Made by a program: the position numbers and the translations under genes. 10,889 nucleotides of DNA from JACKJA01 sp050297015 (GTDB lineage Bacteria > Pseudomonadota > Alphaproteobacteria > Micavibrionales > Micavibrionaceae): NCBI GenBank assembly GCA_050297015.1, contig JBNKRZ010000019.1, positions 1 through 10,889 on the forward strand, in the 5' to 3' direction. Positions within the stretch are counted from its first letter, which is position 1, and the number at the start of each line of letters is the position of its first letter. Of this stretch, positions 1-6,591 are shown one piece after another. The notes below the pieces were generated by a model. It saw only the letters and a list, made by a program, of their open reading frames with translations, was not told the origin of the DNA and searched no databases.

Positions 1-11
1 CGAGATCAAAA

Positions 12-371
12 ATGAAAATCTATGTCGGTCATTCCACCGCGTTCGATTTTGAAAGGGAACTCTATGAACCTTTAAAAGGGTCGGTGTTGTTCCAGGCTTA
101 TGATTTTCATTTCCCACATGACGGTAACTATGCGCCGGAAAATACAAAAGAGATCATCAAAAATGCCGCCCTGTTCCTGGCCGAAGTATCCTACCCTTCA
201 ACGGGGCTGGGGATAGAACTCGGCTGGGCCGAGGCCTTTGGCGTTCCGGTTATTGCATTTTACCGGGTTGACAAAACGCCATCACAGGCTATTCACATTA
301 TCACAGACAAGGTTTATAGCTATTCAAACGACGATTTAATTTCAATGCTTACGAAAGCGCTTGATAGATAG
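12..371 (+). CDS. nucleoside 2-deoxyribosyltransferase-like protein
   Basis: A small 119-residue protein that resembles the nucleoside 2-deoxyribosyltransferase superfamily, a Rossmann-like fold that cleaves or transfers N-glycosidic bonds of (deoxy)nucleosides or nucleotides. It starts with a beta-strand MKIYVGHS. The best family signature is AEVSYPSTGLGIELGWA at about residues 57-73, where Glu69 sits where the family's catalytic Glu is expected; FGVPVIAFYR at 76-85 follows as the next strand. The length is at the short end for the family. The start ATG has only a weak GAG upstream, and the window begins 11 bases before it, so upstream genes cannot be seen. The stop overlaps the GAGGAG ribosome binding site of gapA by one base, which suggests co-transcription. 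The substrate cannot be told from the sequence; nucleotide salvage or house-cleaning is inference. Confidence 0.7.
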   Translation: MKIYVGHSTAFDFERELYEPLKGSVLFQAYDFHFPHDGNYAPENTKEIIKNAALFLAEVSYPSTGLGIELGWAEAFGVPVIAFYRVDKTPSQAIHIITDKVYSYSNDDLISMLTKALDR

Positions 372-386
372 AGGAGATTTTAAATT

Positions 387-1421
387 ATGACTGCACGCGT
401 AGCGATTAACGGGTTTGGGCGGATTGGCCGTCTGGTGTTCCGGGCTTGGGTTGAATCCGGCCGTGACGATATTGAAATTGTCGCGATCAACGACCTCGCC
501 GACATCAAAACCAATGCGCACCTTTTAAAATATGACAGCACGCACGGCCCCTCTCCCTTTACGGTTGAGACGGAAGGTGATGATACGCTGATCGTGAACG
601 GCAAGCGCGTCAAAGTCGTGCAGGTGCGCGACCCGGCTGAACTGCCGTGGGGTGAGATGAACATCGACATCGCTTACGAATGCACGGGCATTTTCACCGC
701 GCGCGATGCGGCCTCCAAACATTTGACGGCGGGCGCGAAAAAAGTTTTGATTTCCGCCCCGGCAACGGATGAAGATTTGACGGTTGTGTACGGCGTGAAC
801 TCCGACCAACTAACGGCGGAACACAAAATTGTCTCTAACGCCTCTTGCACGACGAACTGTCTGGCGCCTGTCGTTCATGCGCTGCACAGCAAGATCGGCC
901 TTGAGAGCGGATTTATGACGACGATCCACTCCTACACCGGGGATCAGCGCATTGTCGATACGATGCACAAAGACCTCCACCGCGCACGCGCGGCAGCCAC
1001 CAACATGATCCCGACCTCTACGGGTGCGGCCAAGGCCGTGGGAAAAGTCTTGCCGGAGTTGAATGGTAAGCTGGATGGCGTATCCATTCGCGTTCCCACC
1101 CCGAACGTCTCTGTTGTTGATTTGAAATTCGTAGCCTCCCGCCCGACCACGGTGGAAGAAGTCAACGCCGCGGTTGCCGAATTCGCCGGCGGCGATCTGG
1201 ACGGTGTGCTCGGTCACTATGATGAGCCGCTTGTATCCGGCGATTTCAACCACAACAAGCTGTCCTCTATTTTCTCCATGGAAGGCACAAAGGTGATCGA
1301 CGGTACGCTGGTGCGGATTATGAGCTGGTACGACAATGAATGGGGCTTTTCCAACCGGATGCTCGATACCGGTGCGAAAATGCATGCGGTGGGCTATAAC
1401 AGCGCAGCAGCGGCAGCTTAA
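387..1421 (+). CDS. gap: type I glyceraldehyde-3-phosphate dehydrogenase
   Basis: This 344-residue protein is a phosphorylating GAPDH, which interconverts glyceraldehyde-3-phosphate and 1,3-bisphosphoglycerate in cytoplasmic glycolysis and gluconeogenesis. The N-terminal Rossmann motif AINGFGRIGR is at residues 6-15, and IVAINDLAD follows with an acidic Asp36 after the second strand, as in NAD-preferring enzymes. The active-site signature SNASCTTNCLAP carries the nucleophile Cys154, and His181 in TTIHSYTGDQ is the catalytic base. The C-terminal SWYDNEWGFSNRM segment is the usual NAD/tetramer element. Length is normal for the family, and a strong GAGGAG lies 10 nt before the ATG. A short Ala-rich extension ends the protein. 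It follows a deoxyribosyltransferase-like gene directly and precedes fba; the usual alphaproteobacterial neighbour pgk is not between them. Confidence 0.98.
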   Translation: MTARVAINGFGRIGRLVFRAWVESGRDDIEIVAINDLADIKTNAHLLKYDSTHGPSPFTVETEGDDTLIVNGKRVKVVQVRDPAELPWGEMNIDIAYECTGIFTARDAASKHLTAGAKKVLISAPATDEDLTVVYGVNSDQLTAEHKIVSNASCTTNCLAPVVHALHSKIGLESGFMTTIHSYTGDQRIVDTMHKDLHRARAAATNMIPTSTGAAKAVGKVLPELNGKLDGVSIRVPTPNVSVVDLKFVASRPTTVEEVNAAVAEFAGGDLDGVLGHYDEPLVSGDFNHNKLSSIFSMEGTKVIDGTLVRIMSWYDNEWGFSNRMLDTGAKMHAVGYNSAAAAA

Positions 1422-1429
1422 AAAATCAT

Positions 1430-1522
1430 CGTTCACGCGAAGAGCGCAAAGGTAACGCCAAGAACGCTAAAGAAAAATAATCTTTACGTTCTTTGCTTTT
1501 TATAGCGTCCTTTGTGTGAACG
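1430..1522. repeat. long imperfect palindromic repeat between gap and fba
   Basis: Left arm 1430-1472 begins CGTTCAC and ends AAGAACGCTAAAG. Right arm 1482-1522 begins CTTTACGTTCTTTGC and ends GTGTGAACG. The arms are imperfect reverse complements around an A/T-rich loop of about 9 nt. The sequence has the ACGCAAAG/CTTTGCGT flavour of a repeat family that I recall as dispersed in many bacterial genomes. A half-copy occurs at 4144-4186. In the mRNA it would form a long hairpin that ends about 18 nt before the fba ribosome binding site. Confidence 0.75.
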
Positions 1523-1553
1523 GGAAGATTGTAAAAGAAAAAGGATCAAAACC

Positions 1554-2666
1554 ATGACCTCTCTGACCCCCGGTGTTGTGACCGGCGAAGATTACAAAAC
1601 CCTTGTTAAAGCCTGTAAAGATGGCGGCTATGCCCTGCCCGCGGTTAACGTGGTGGGAACGGATTCCGTTAACGCTGTAATGGAAGCGGCGGCCAAGAAC
1701 AAGTCCGACGTGATTATCCAGCTTTCCAATGGCGGCGCGCAATTCTATGCCGGGAAAGGCATTGAGGATTCCTTTAAGGCGAAAGTTTTGGGTGCTGTGG
1801 CTTGTGCCCAGCATGTCCATTTCCTCGCCCGTCATTACGGTATTTGCGCGGTGCTGCACACGGATCACGCCAACAAACCCCTGATCCCGTGGGTGGAGGC
1901 GCTTGTTTCCTATAGTGAGGCGCAATTCGAGGCCACGGGCTTCCCGCTCTTTACTTCTCATATGCTCGATCTGTCCGAGGAAGATATTGATTATAACCTC
2001 GAACAATCTGCTAAGCTCCTGAAACGCATGGCGCCGCTGGGCATGAGCCTTGAGATCGAGCTGGGCTGCACGGGCGGTGAGGAAGACGGCATCGGCAGCG
2101 AAGATAATATCGACAACCCTAGCCTCTATACCCAGCCGGAGGATTGCTTGCGCGCGTGGAAAGAGCTGGCGGAAATCGGGCATTTCAGTCTTGCAGCAAG
2201 CTTTGGCAACGTCCACGGCGTTTACAAACCCGGCAATGTGAAACTGACCCCGGAAATTCTCAAAAACGCGCAAGAGCTGGTGCAGGCCGAATGCGGCACG
2301 GATGCTAATCCGCTGGACCTTGTATTCCACGGTGGCTCCGGTTCCGAAAAGGAAAAAATCGCGGAGGCCATTTCCTACGGTGTGTTCAAGATGAATATCG
2401 ACACCGACACGCAATTTGCCTTTGCCCACGGCGTTGGCAAGCATGTACTGGAAAACGAAAAGGCGTTCCAATACCAGATCGACCCGGATACCGACAAGCC
2501 GTACAAGAAGCTCTATGATCCGCGTGTTTGGCTGCGTAAAGGGGAAGAGGAGCTGGTAGCCCGCCTCGATGAAGCGATCGCCGATCTGGGCAGCGCCGGG
2601 AAATCGTTGGCAGCCTCAGGCGGCTGTTGCGGCGGCGGATGCGGTTGTCACGGTGAAGCGGCTTAA
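1554..2666 (+). CDS. fba: class II fructose-bisphosphate aldolase
   Basis: This 370-residue enzyme cleaves fructose-1,6-bisphosphate to dihydroxyacetone phosphate and glyceraldehyde-3-phosphate, using divalent zinc. It closely follows the Escherichia coli FbaA (class IIA) pattern. HTDH holds the general acid Asp104 and the zinc ligand His105; LEIELGCTGGEEDG follows in the middle, then SFGNVHGVYKPGN, FHGGSGS, MNIDTDTQ and YDPRVWLR. I chose the ATG at 1554 because AAGG lies 9 nt upstream and homology begins there. An in-frame TTG at 1512 would add 14 residues encoded by the flanking palindrome and is unlikely. The odd feature is a C-terminal tail at about residues 356-370, GGCCGGGCGCHGEAA, with four Cys and one His, absent from the E. 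coli enzyme. Probably co-transcribed with gap. Confidence 0.97.
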   Translation: MTSLTPGVVTGEDYKTLVKACKDGGYALPAVNVVGTDSVNAVMEAAAKNKSDVIIQLSNGGAQFYAGKGIEDSFKAKVLGAVACAQHVHFLARHYGICAVLHTDHANKPLIPWVEALVSYSEAQFEATGFPLFTSHMLDLSEEDIDYNLEQSAKLLKRMAPLGMSLEIELGCTGGEEDGIGSEDNIDNPSLYTQPEDCLRAWKELAEIGHFSLAASFGNVHGVYKPGNVKLTPEILKNAQELVQAECGTDANPLDLVFHGGSGSEKEKIAEAISYGVFKMNIDTDTQFAFAHGVGKHVLENEKAFQYQIDPDTDKPYKKLYDPRVWLRKGEEELVARLDEAIADLGSAGKSLAASGGCCGGGCGCHGEAA

Positions 2667-2668
2667 GC

Positions 2669-3670
2669 TTAGGCGCTCCACAACACATCCCTGATATCCT
2701 CCGCGCCGCAGGCCAACATAACAAGCCGGTCTATGCCCAGCGCGATGCCGCCGCTTTCGGGCATGCCCTGTTCGAGGGCGGAAAGGAATTCTTCATCAAT
2801 CGGCCATGTTGCGCCGTAGATCTGCTCTTTAAGCGCCATATCGGCCTCCAGACGGCGGCGCTGCTCGGCCGCGTCGGTTAGCTCCCCAAACGCATTGGCA
2901 AGCTCCATTCCGCACACGTATAGCTCAAACCGTTCGGCAAAACGTGGGTCTTCCGGCTTTGGGCGGGCTAGCGCGGCCAGCGATATGGGGTAGTCATAGA
3001 TAATGGTCGGCTGCCCCTGCCCCAGTTGCGGCTCGATCACCTCGCCCATGATTCGCATGAACAGATCATCCCATGTATCATCGGGGGCGGTATGGAGAGA
3101 AAGCGCACGCACTTTGGCCTCCAACACTTCGCGGTTATCAAGCAGGGAAAGCAAATCCAGGCCGGCATATTTCTCAAACGCTTCACAAACGCTTATGATT
3201 TCCCATTCATTAAACGGGTCGGCGCTCATGTCTTTATAGCGGAATGCGGGGATTTCACAGATCATAGCCACTTCCCGCAGCAAGCCGAAGCAGTCATCCA
3301 TGATGCTCTTATAATCATCATGCGCCCGGTACCATTCGATCATAGTGAATTCAGGGGCGTGCTGGGGCGAACCCTCGGCATTCCGGAAACAATGGCAGAT
3401 CTGGTAGATTTTCTCACTTCCCGCGACCAGCAACTTTTTCATCGCGAATTCCGGACTGGTCTGGAGGTAGCGCGTTTCCCGGCGGTCCTGATGCGGATTA
3501 AGCAGAGTCGTTTCAAAAGCATGAAGGTGAACTTCCGCGCCGGGCATGACTTGCAGCGCCGGTGTTTCCACTTCATAAAAGCCTTGCCCGTCGAAAAAGG
3601 CGCGAACGGCTTTGATAAGCTTTATCCGGGTTTCAAGATTTTGGCGTTTTGTCTCAAAATTTCCTTGCAT
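2669..3670 (-). CDS. epmA: EF-P--(R)-beta-lysine ligase (EpmA/GenX/PoxA)
   Basis: This 333-residue protein is a truncated class II lysyl-tRNA synthetase paralogue that attaches (R)-beta-lysine to a conserved lysine of elongation factor P, supporting translation of polyproline stretches. The catalytic core is present without the N-terminal anticodon-binding domain, which separates EpmA from LysS (about 500 residues). Class II motif 2 is seen as CHCFRNAEG followed by HAPEFTMIEWYR at about residues 92-115; YLQTSPEFAMKKLLVAG precedes it, and motif 3 is GIALGIDRLVML near the C-terminus. Neither efp nor epmB is in the window. The gene is convergent with fba (stop codons separated by 2 bp) and divergent from rpmE (52 bp between starts). 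The proline-rich PopZ encoded nearby could be one client of EF-P, but this is inference. Confidence 0.93.
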   Translation of the reverse strand: MQGNFETKRQNLETRIKLIKAVRAFFDGQGFYEVETPALQVMPGAEVHLHAFETTLLNPHQDRRETRYLQTSPEFAMKKLLVAGSEKIYQICHCFRNAEGSPQHAPEFTMIEWYRAHDDYKSIMDDCFGLLREVAMICEIPAFRYKDMSADPFNEWEIISVCEAFEKYAGLDLLSLLDNREVLEAKVRALSLHTAPDDTWDDLFMRIMGEVIEPQLGQGQPTIIYDYPISLAALARPKPEDPRFAERFELYVCGMELANAFGELTDAAEQRRRLEADMALKEQIYGATWPIDEEFLSALEQGMPESGGIALGIDRLVMLACGAEDIRDVLWSA

Positions 3671-3695
3671 TCCGGCTTTAATACAGCTAAAAAGC

Positions 3696-3711
3696 CCTCT
3701 CGATCAAGAGG
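3696..3711 (+). promoter_or_regulatory. hairpin covering the rpmE ribosome binding site
   Basis: CCTCT (3696-3700) pairs with AGAGG (3707-3711) around the 6-nt loop CGATCA. The right arm contains most of the Shine-Dalgarno AAGAGGAG (3706-3713), 9 nt before the rpmE ATG. The hairpin could limit initiation, as in ribosomal-protein feedback control. Pairing is seen directly; a regulatory role is inference. Confidence 0.4.
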
Positions 3712-3722
3712 AGATTAGACCG

Positions 3723-3968
3723 ATGCAAGCAGATATTCACCCCGATTACCACGAAATCACCGTTGTGATGACCGATGGAACGGAATACAAAACCCGCAGC
3801 ACATACGGCGCGGAAGGCGATGTTTTGAAACTGGACGTTGACAGCAAGTCCCACCCGGCTTACACGGGCGGTGCACACCGCGTTGTCGAAAAAGGCCAGT
3901 TGTCCAAATTCGAAAACCGTTATGGTTCTTTCTTGTCCGGCGGTGCCGCAAGCGAAGATAAAGAATAA
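3723..3968 (+). CDS. rpmE: 50S ribosomal protein bL31
   Basis: This 81-residue protein is bL31, a small 50S subunit protein at the inter-subunit bridge. The N-terminus MQADIHPDYHEITVVMTDG, the central TRSTYG and SHPAYTG match the family well. The zinc-binding cysteines of classical type A L31 are absent; there is no Cys at all, as in the forms I recall from alphaproteobacteria. The C-terminus KFENRYGSFL is followed by a short acidic tail. I chose the ATG at 3723 because it has AAGAGGAG 9 nt upstream and begins the homology; an upstream in-frame start at 3612 would lie inside the divergent epmA gene. A clear intrinsic terminator follows 30 bp after the stop, so it is probably monocistronic. 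Confidence 0.96.
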   Translation: MQADIHPDYHEITVVMTDGTEYKTRSTYGAEGDVLKLDVDSKSHPAYTGGAHRVVEKGQLSKFENRYGSFLSGGAASEDKE

Positions 3969-3998
3969 GGCTAAACAGCCGGATACTGAAATTCAAAG

Positions 3999-4024
3999 GG
4001 CTGCCCATAGGGGCGGCCTTTTTT
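3999..4024 (+). terminator. intrinsic terminator after rpmE
   Basis: GGCTGCCC (3999-4006) pairs with GGGCGGCC (4011-4018), with one T-G wobble, around loop ATAG. Six T residues follow directly (4019-4024). Placement 30 bp past the rpmE stop is as expected. Confidence 0.88.
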
Positions 4025-4066
4025 ATCACCCTGTCATATAAAATGATTCGAATTTCTCCCCCCGTC

Positions 4067-4102
4067 ATCGCCCGAATCTGCGGCAGCGGATTATAGGGCG
4101 AT
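4067..4102. repeat. palindromic repeat element 1 in rpmE-popZ gap
   Basis: ATCGCCCGAATC (4067-4078) and GATTATAGGGCGAT (4089-4102) form an imperfect stem around a 10-nt GC-rich loop. Flanks CCCGTC on the left and CCACACGATGG on the right look like parts of the same element. On the minus strand it reads like the GGATCGCCC...GGGCGATGACG palindromes scattered in some alphaproteobacterial genomes. The family assignment is from memory. Confidence 0.6.
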
Positions 4103-4143
4103 CCACACGATGGAACGGATAGGCCGCAAAGTTTTTTCATTCT

Positions 4144-4186
4144 TCTTATGCGTTCTTTGCGGGACTTTGTGCACTTGGCGTGAACG
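4144..4186. repeat. half-copy of the gap-fba palindromic repeat
   Basis: This stretch closely matches the right arm of the element at 1482-1522: both share CGTTCTTTGC and end in GTGAACG, with a TTTGTG core. The matching left arm is not obvious here; only CCGCAAAG at 4124-4131 hints at one. The element is therefore partial or diverged. Two occurrences within 3 kb show that the family is dispersed. Confidence 0.65.
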
Positions 4187-4193
4187 GTTTTTC

Positions 4194-4280
4194 TGTCGTC
4201 ATCCCGACCAAGCGCAGCGCACGGAGGGATCTTCCCCGCTGTCGTTTTACAAAGATTCCTCGACTACGCTCGGAATGACA
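4194..4280. repeat. dispersed palindromic repeat (GTCATCCCGA type)
   Basis: The left arm starts TGTCGTCATCCCGACC and ends GGAGGGATCTT (about 4194-4232). The right arm AAGATTCCTCG...CGGAATGACA (4252-4280) is its imperfect reverse complement. This is a commonly seen intergenic palindrome type in several bacterial lineages (GTCATTCCGAG...GAGGAATCTT). It lies in a stretch without genes, and translation of it gives only low-complexity spurious ORFs. Confidence 0.75.
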
Positions 4281-4364
4281 AGGGAGAAACTCAGAATGAC
4301 AAGGGGCGCGGGGATAACAAAAGATAGCCCCGAAACGACAAAGAAGAAGCAGGAAATAACGTTA
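4274..4364. repeat. degenerate tandem tail, unit about 20 nt
   Basis: Five related words, AATGACAAG (4274), AATGACAAG (4295), GATAACAAA (4313), AACGACAAA (4335) and AATAACGTT (4356), recur at spacings of 21, 18, 22 and 21 nt. They look like decaying copies of the 3' end of the preceding palindrome. The first two copies are exact; the later ones are increasingly diverged, so the last one or two may be chance. Confidence 0.45.
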
Positions 4365-4377
4365 TCTGTAGTGAAAG

Positions 4378-4941
4378 TTAATCTCTGGCTTGACGGGAGA
4401 TGCGCTCCAGCTCCTCAGCAACCAACCGCTCGATCAGCTCAGGCAAGTGTGCGTCCAGCCATTCTTTCAGCATCGGCCGCAACATATCCTTCACAATATC
4501 TTCGAGCGTTACACCTTGGCCGCTGCGCTGTAGGGCAATATTGGTGGCCAAACGGGCAAACCCCTCCAGCGTGGCCCCGGCAGCATTATCCGTCAGAATT
4601 GACTCACCTTCCGCGAGCGGTTCAAGAATTTCATCTTCCTCAGGCATAGGTTCCGGCATAGGTTCCGCCTCCGTCAAGTCGATTTCGATCTCTTCTTCGT
4701 CGTCTTCCTCCGGAAAGGGGGATTCTTCAGCAGGTTCATCAGGAACAACATCTGTCAATTCTATAACCTCTTCCTCCGGTTCTGGAGTAGGCTCAGGCTC
4801 AGGCTCAGGTTCTGGCTCTGGAGTAGGCTCAGGCTCAGCTTCTACAGAATTCGAGGCTTCCTCGTCATCATCCGATATGATTTGACGAATGGAGGTAAGG
4901 ATTTCCTCGATCGACGGTTCTTGTGCATTTTCGTCAGACAT
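4378..4941 (-). CDS. popZ: PopZ-type polar organizing protein (DUF2497)
   Basis: This 187-residue protein matches the architecture of Caulobacter PopZ, a self-assembling hub at the cell pole that anchors the centromere complex ParB-parS and cell-cycle regulators. The N-terminal helix SIEEILTSIRQIISDDDEE (about residues 10-28) is the partner-binding conserved block. Residues 30-115 are an acidic, proline-rich disordered linker with PEPEP/PTPEP runs. The C-terminal oligomerization region (about 122-187) has LEDIVKDMLRPMLKEWLDAHLPELIERLVAEELERISR, a conserved family signature. I chose the ATG at 4941, which gives the usual MSD start; a TTG two codons upstream is less likely. No good Shine-Dalgarno is visible. 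It follows the tolC-like and pcm-like genes on the same strand. The valS gene I recall as the usual next neighbour is absent; repeats occupy that side. Confidence 0.93.
   Translation of the reverse strand: MSDENAQEPSIEEILTSIRQIISDDDEEASNSVEAEPEPTPEPEPEPEPEPTPEPEEEVIELTDVVPDEPAEESPFPEEDDEEEIEIDLTEAEPMPEPMPEEDEILEPLAEGESILTDNAAGATLEGFARLATNIALQRSGQGVTLEDIVKDMLRPMLKEWLDAHLPELIERLVAEELERISRQARD
4781..4838 (-). repeat. internal tandem duplication in popZ linker
   Basis: A 22-bp sequence beginning TCTGGAGTAGGCTCAGG occurs exactly at 4781-4802 and again at 4817-4838. They are 36 bp apart, with GGCTCA hexamers between. On the coding strand this encodes alternating Pro-Glu with two PTPEP blocks 12 residues apart. 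It indicates expansion of the disordered linker by in-frame repeat slippage. Confidence 0.85.
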
Positions 4942-5175
4942 AAGCAAAAAGAGTTTGAATTCAACACATCATAGCCATTTAATTTTTGCTTCCGCCATCG
5001 TTATCTGTCGCTACCGTAGAATTCCTACGCTTACGCTCCAGTCGCCTTGTCGGAAAACAATCTTAAACGACTATATTAATTGGGGAAGTTTCGTATATTG
5101 CGCAAGGCTTGTCAAAGCCCGATTAACGGTTATGCCCATCAATCCTCAATCCATCCCCAAGATTTTTCTACGGCA

Positions 5176-6591
5176 TTAAAAAGCAACAGGCTCAAAGCCC
5201 AAAATTTCCGGCGCAAGAAAGCCCAGAATATGGGCTAAGGAAAATGATGCGACAACCTCGTCCCGGCGCGCCGCAACCAAGGCCGCTTGTGAATCCATTA
5301 ATTCCTGATCGGCATCAAGAGAATCAAGGATCGTACGCCCACCCAGATCAGCCTCTTCGTGCACGCCTTCCTGTGCAAGCTGTGCAGCCTTGACCTGTAA
5401 TTCACGGGAGGCAATCTCCGCTTTTGCAGCCTCTAACGCTTCCCAGTTGGTAATCACTGTTTGGCGTATGATTCGCCGCATTTCCAGCGTTTCAATAAAT
5501 CGTTGATTAGATGTGTGGAGAGATTGTCGCAGTAGTGCGCGATCTTTCCCTCCTTGGTAAAGAGGTATTTTTGCGCTCAAAGCAACGGTGCGCGCCGTCG
5601 ATTCGTCAAGGCTTCCTTGCACGGGATCATAAGTGCGAGCCCAGTCCGCCGTAAACGTGACCTCTGGCAGCAAAGTGCCGAAAGCTGTTTTTATATCTTT
5701 CTCGGAAGCTTTATGAATATATTCAAGAGCGCGAAGCTGCGGATTATTTTCTTCGGCCTGCGCGATGGTTTCATCAAGTGTTTCCGGAAAAGGAAAACTT
5801 ATAAGCGGATAACTTAGCTCCGCCGGCGTCTGTCCGATAATTTTTTCATAGCGCGCTTGAGAGGCTTTCATGTCCGCCCGCGCTTTTATTTGATCGGCAC
5901 GTGCTTTGGCTAAACGAGCTTCCGCTTGTGCGACATCGGTCTTGGTTAGCTCCCCCACTTCAAAACGCTGGGTTGTCGCTTCGAGCTGCCGGGCGATAAC
6001 TTGAGTGTTATTTGCGCCCAGCTTATAAAGAGTCCGGTCGCGCAATACATCCATATACACCGTTGTGGCATCCAGCAAAATATCTTGCGCCTTATCCGCC
6101 AAAAAAGCGTCTTGCGCTGCGATAATGTCACGGGCTTGCCCTGTCTCGGCAAGTGTCCGCCCACCGCGGAAGACAGGCTGCGTCAAAGTAAGGCCGATAT
6201 TCTTTTCTGTCCCTTCCGTCGATGAGGAGGAAAAATAGCTGCCGTCTTGTTTTTGATTCGTCACAGAGGCTGAAGCGTCGAGAGAGGGCTGCCAATGACT
6301 ACGCGCGATAGAAAGATTTTCACGAACGGAGAGAAATTCAGCCCGTGCCGCGCGCAGCTCCGTGTTGTACATATAAGAATCATGGAGCATATCCTCCAGC
6401 TTTTGGACATTGTGATTTGCTTGTTCGGGGACAGAATCTTGAGCCAGCGCTTTTGTAACGGGCAGCAGAGAGAAACAAGCACACGTCAAAAGCGCTGCGG
6501 AAAGAAGAATAGGATTAAAGCGCAAAACACACCCCCGGCTTAAATGAAGGAATATAGGGGACGCTTGCATCATGGACAATACGCCGCTCAT
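5176..6591 (-). CDS. TolC-family outer membrane efflux/secretion protein
   Basis: This outer-membrane channel protein of about 450-470 residues belongs to the TolC/OEP family and would serve as exit duct for a type I secretion or RND efflux system. After a signal peptide (hydrophobic ILLSAALLTCACFSLLPV, cleavage likely after KALA) come two repeats of long helical hairpins rich in Ala, Glu, Arg and Gln, for example TKTDVAQAEARLAKARADQIKARADMKASQARYEKIIG and later EEADLGGRTILDSLDADQELMDSQAALVAARRDEVVASFSLAHILG, typical of the family. The start is uncertain. ATG 6591 has GGAG 9 nt upstream and is used here; TTG 6525 has GGGGG 6 nt upstream and gives a more compact signal peptide; ATG 6570 lacks a clear site. 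The gene overlaps the 3' end of the pcm-like gene, so translation may be coupled. The inner-membrane transporter and adaptor partners are not in the window. Confidence 0.92.
   Translation of the reverse strand: MSGVLSMMQASPIFLHLSRGCVLRFNPILLSAALLTCACFSLLPVTKALAQDSVPEQANHNVQKLEDMLHDSYMYNTELRAARAEFLSVRENLSIARSHWQPSLDASASVTNQKQDGSYFSSSSTEGTEKNIGLTLTQPVFRGGRTLAETGQARDIIAAQDAFLADKAQDILLDATTVYMDVLRDRTLYKLGANNTQVIARQLEATTQRFEVGELTKTDVAQAEARLAKARADQIKARADMKASQARYEKIIGQTPAELSYPLISFPFPETLDETIAQAEENNPQLRALEYIHKASEKDIKTAFGTLLPEVTFTADWARTYDPVQGSLDESTARTVALSAKIPLYQGGKDRALLRQSLHTSNQRFIETLEMRRIIRQTVITNWEALEAAKAEIASRELQVKAAQLAQEGVHEEADLGGRTILDSLDADQELMDSQAALVAARRDEVVASFSLAHILGFLAPEILGFEPVAF

Larger units (their letters stand above)
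4025..4377. other. gene-free region filled with repeats
   Basis: Between the rpmE terminator and the popZ stop codon I find no credible gene. The open frame from 4110 on the + strand translates repeat sequence and then antisense popZ, and has no family signature. The region is accounted for by the three palindromic elements and the tandem tail. No clear terminator for popZ was found at its 3' side. Confidence 0.7.

Noticed and set aside
810..1436. Long open frames antisense to gap and fba
   Set aside because: Shadow frames of strongly conserved enzymes, with no recognisable domains and no ribosome binding sites.
1512..1553. Longer start for fba
   Set aside because: The added 14 residues come from the palindromic repeat and the spacer; the ATG at 1554 has a Shine-Dalgarno and matches the family start.
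4110..4649. 179-residue open frame on the + strand
   Set aside because: It translates palindromic repeats followed by antisense popZ; the peptide shows no family signature and its end lies wholly inside a well-supported gene.
4400..4885. Ser/Gly-rich open frame antisense to popZ
   Set aside because: Low-complexity mirror of the Pro-Glu repeats in popZ; the minus-strand frame has the conserved PopZ termini.
4361..5008. CGTTATCTGT on both sides of popZ (4361-4370 and 4999-5008) as target-site repeats
   Set aside because: Only 10 bp with no further similarity in the flanks, and popZ sits in a recalled conserved locus rather than looking inserted.
5087..5115. TTGACA on the minus strand upstream of popZ as a promoter
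   Set aside because: The only TATA-like -10 word (TATACG) is about 12 nt away, too short a spacer; at 17 nt the hexamer is GAAACT. Not convincing.
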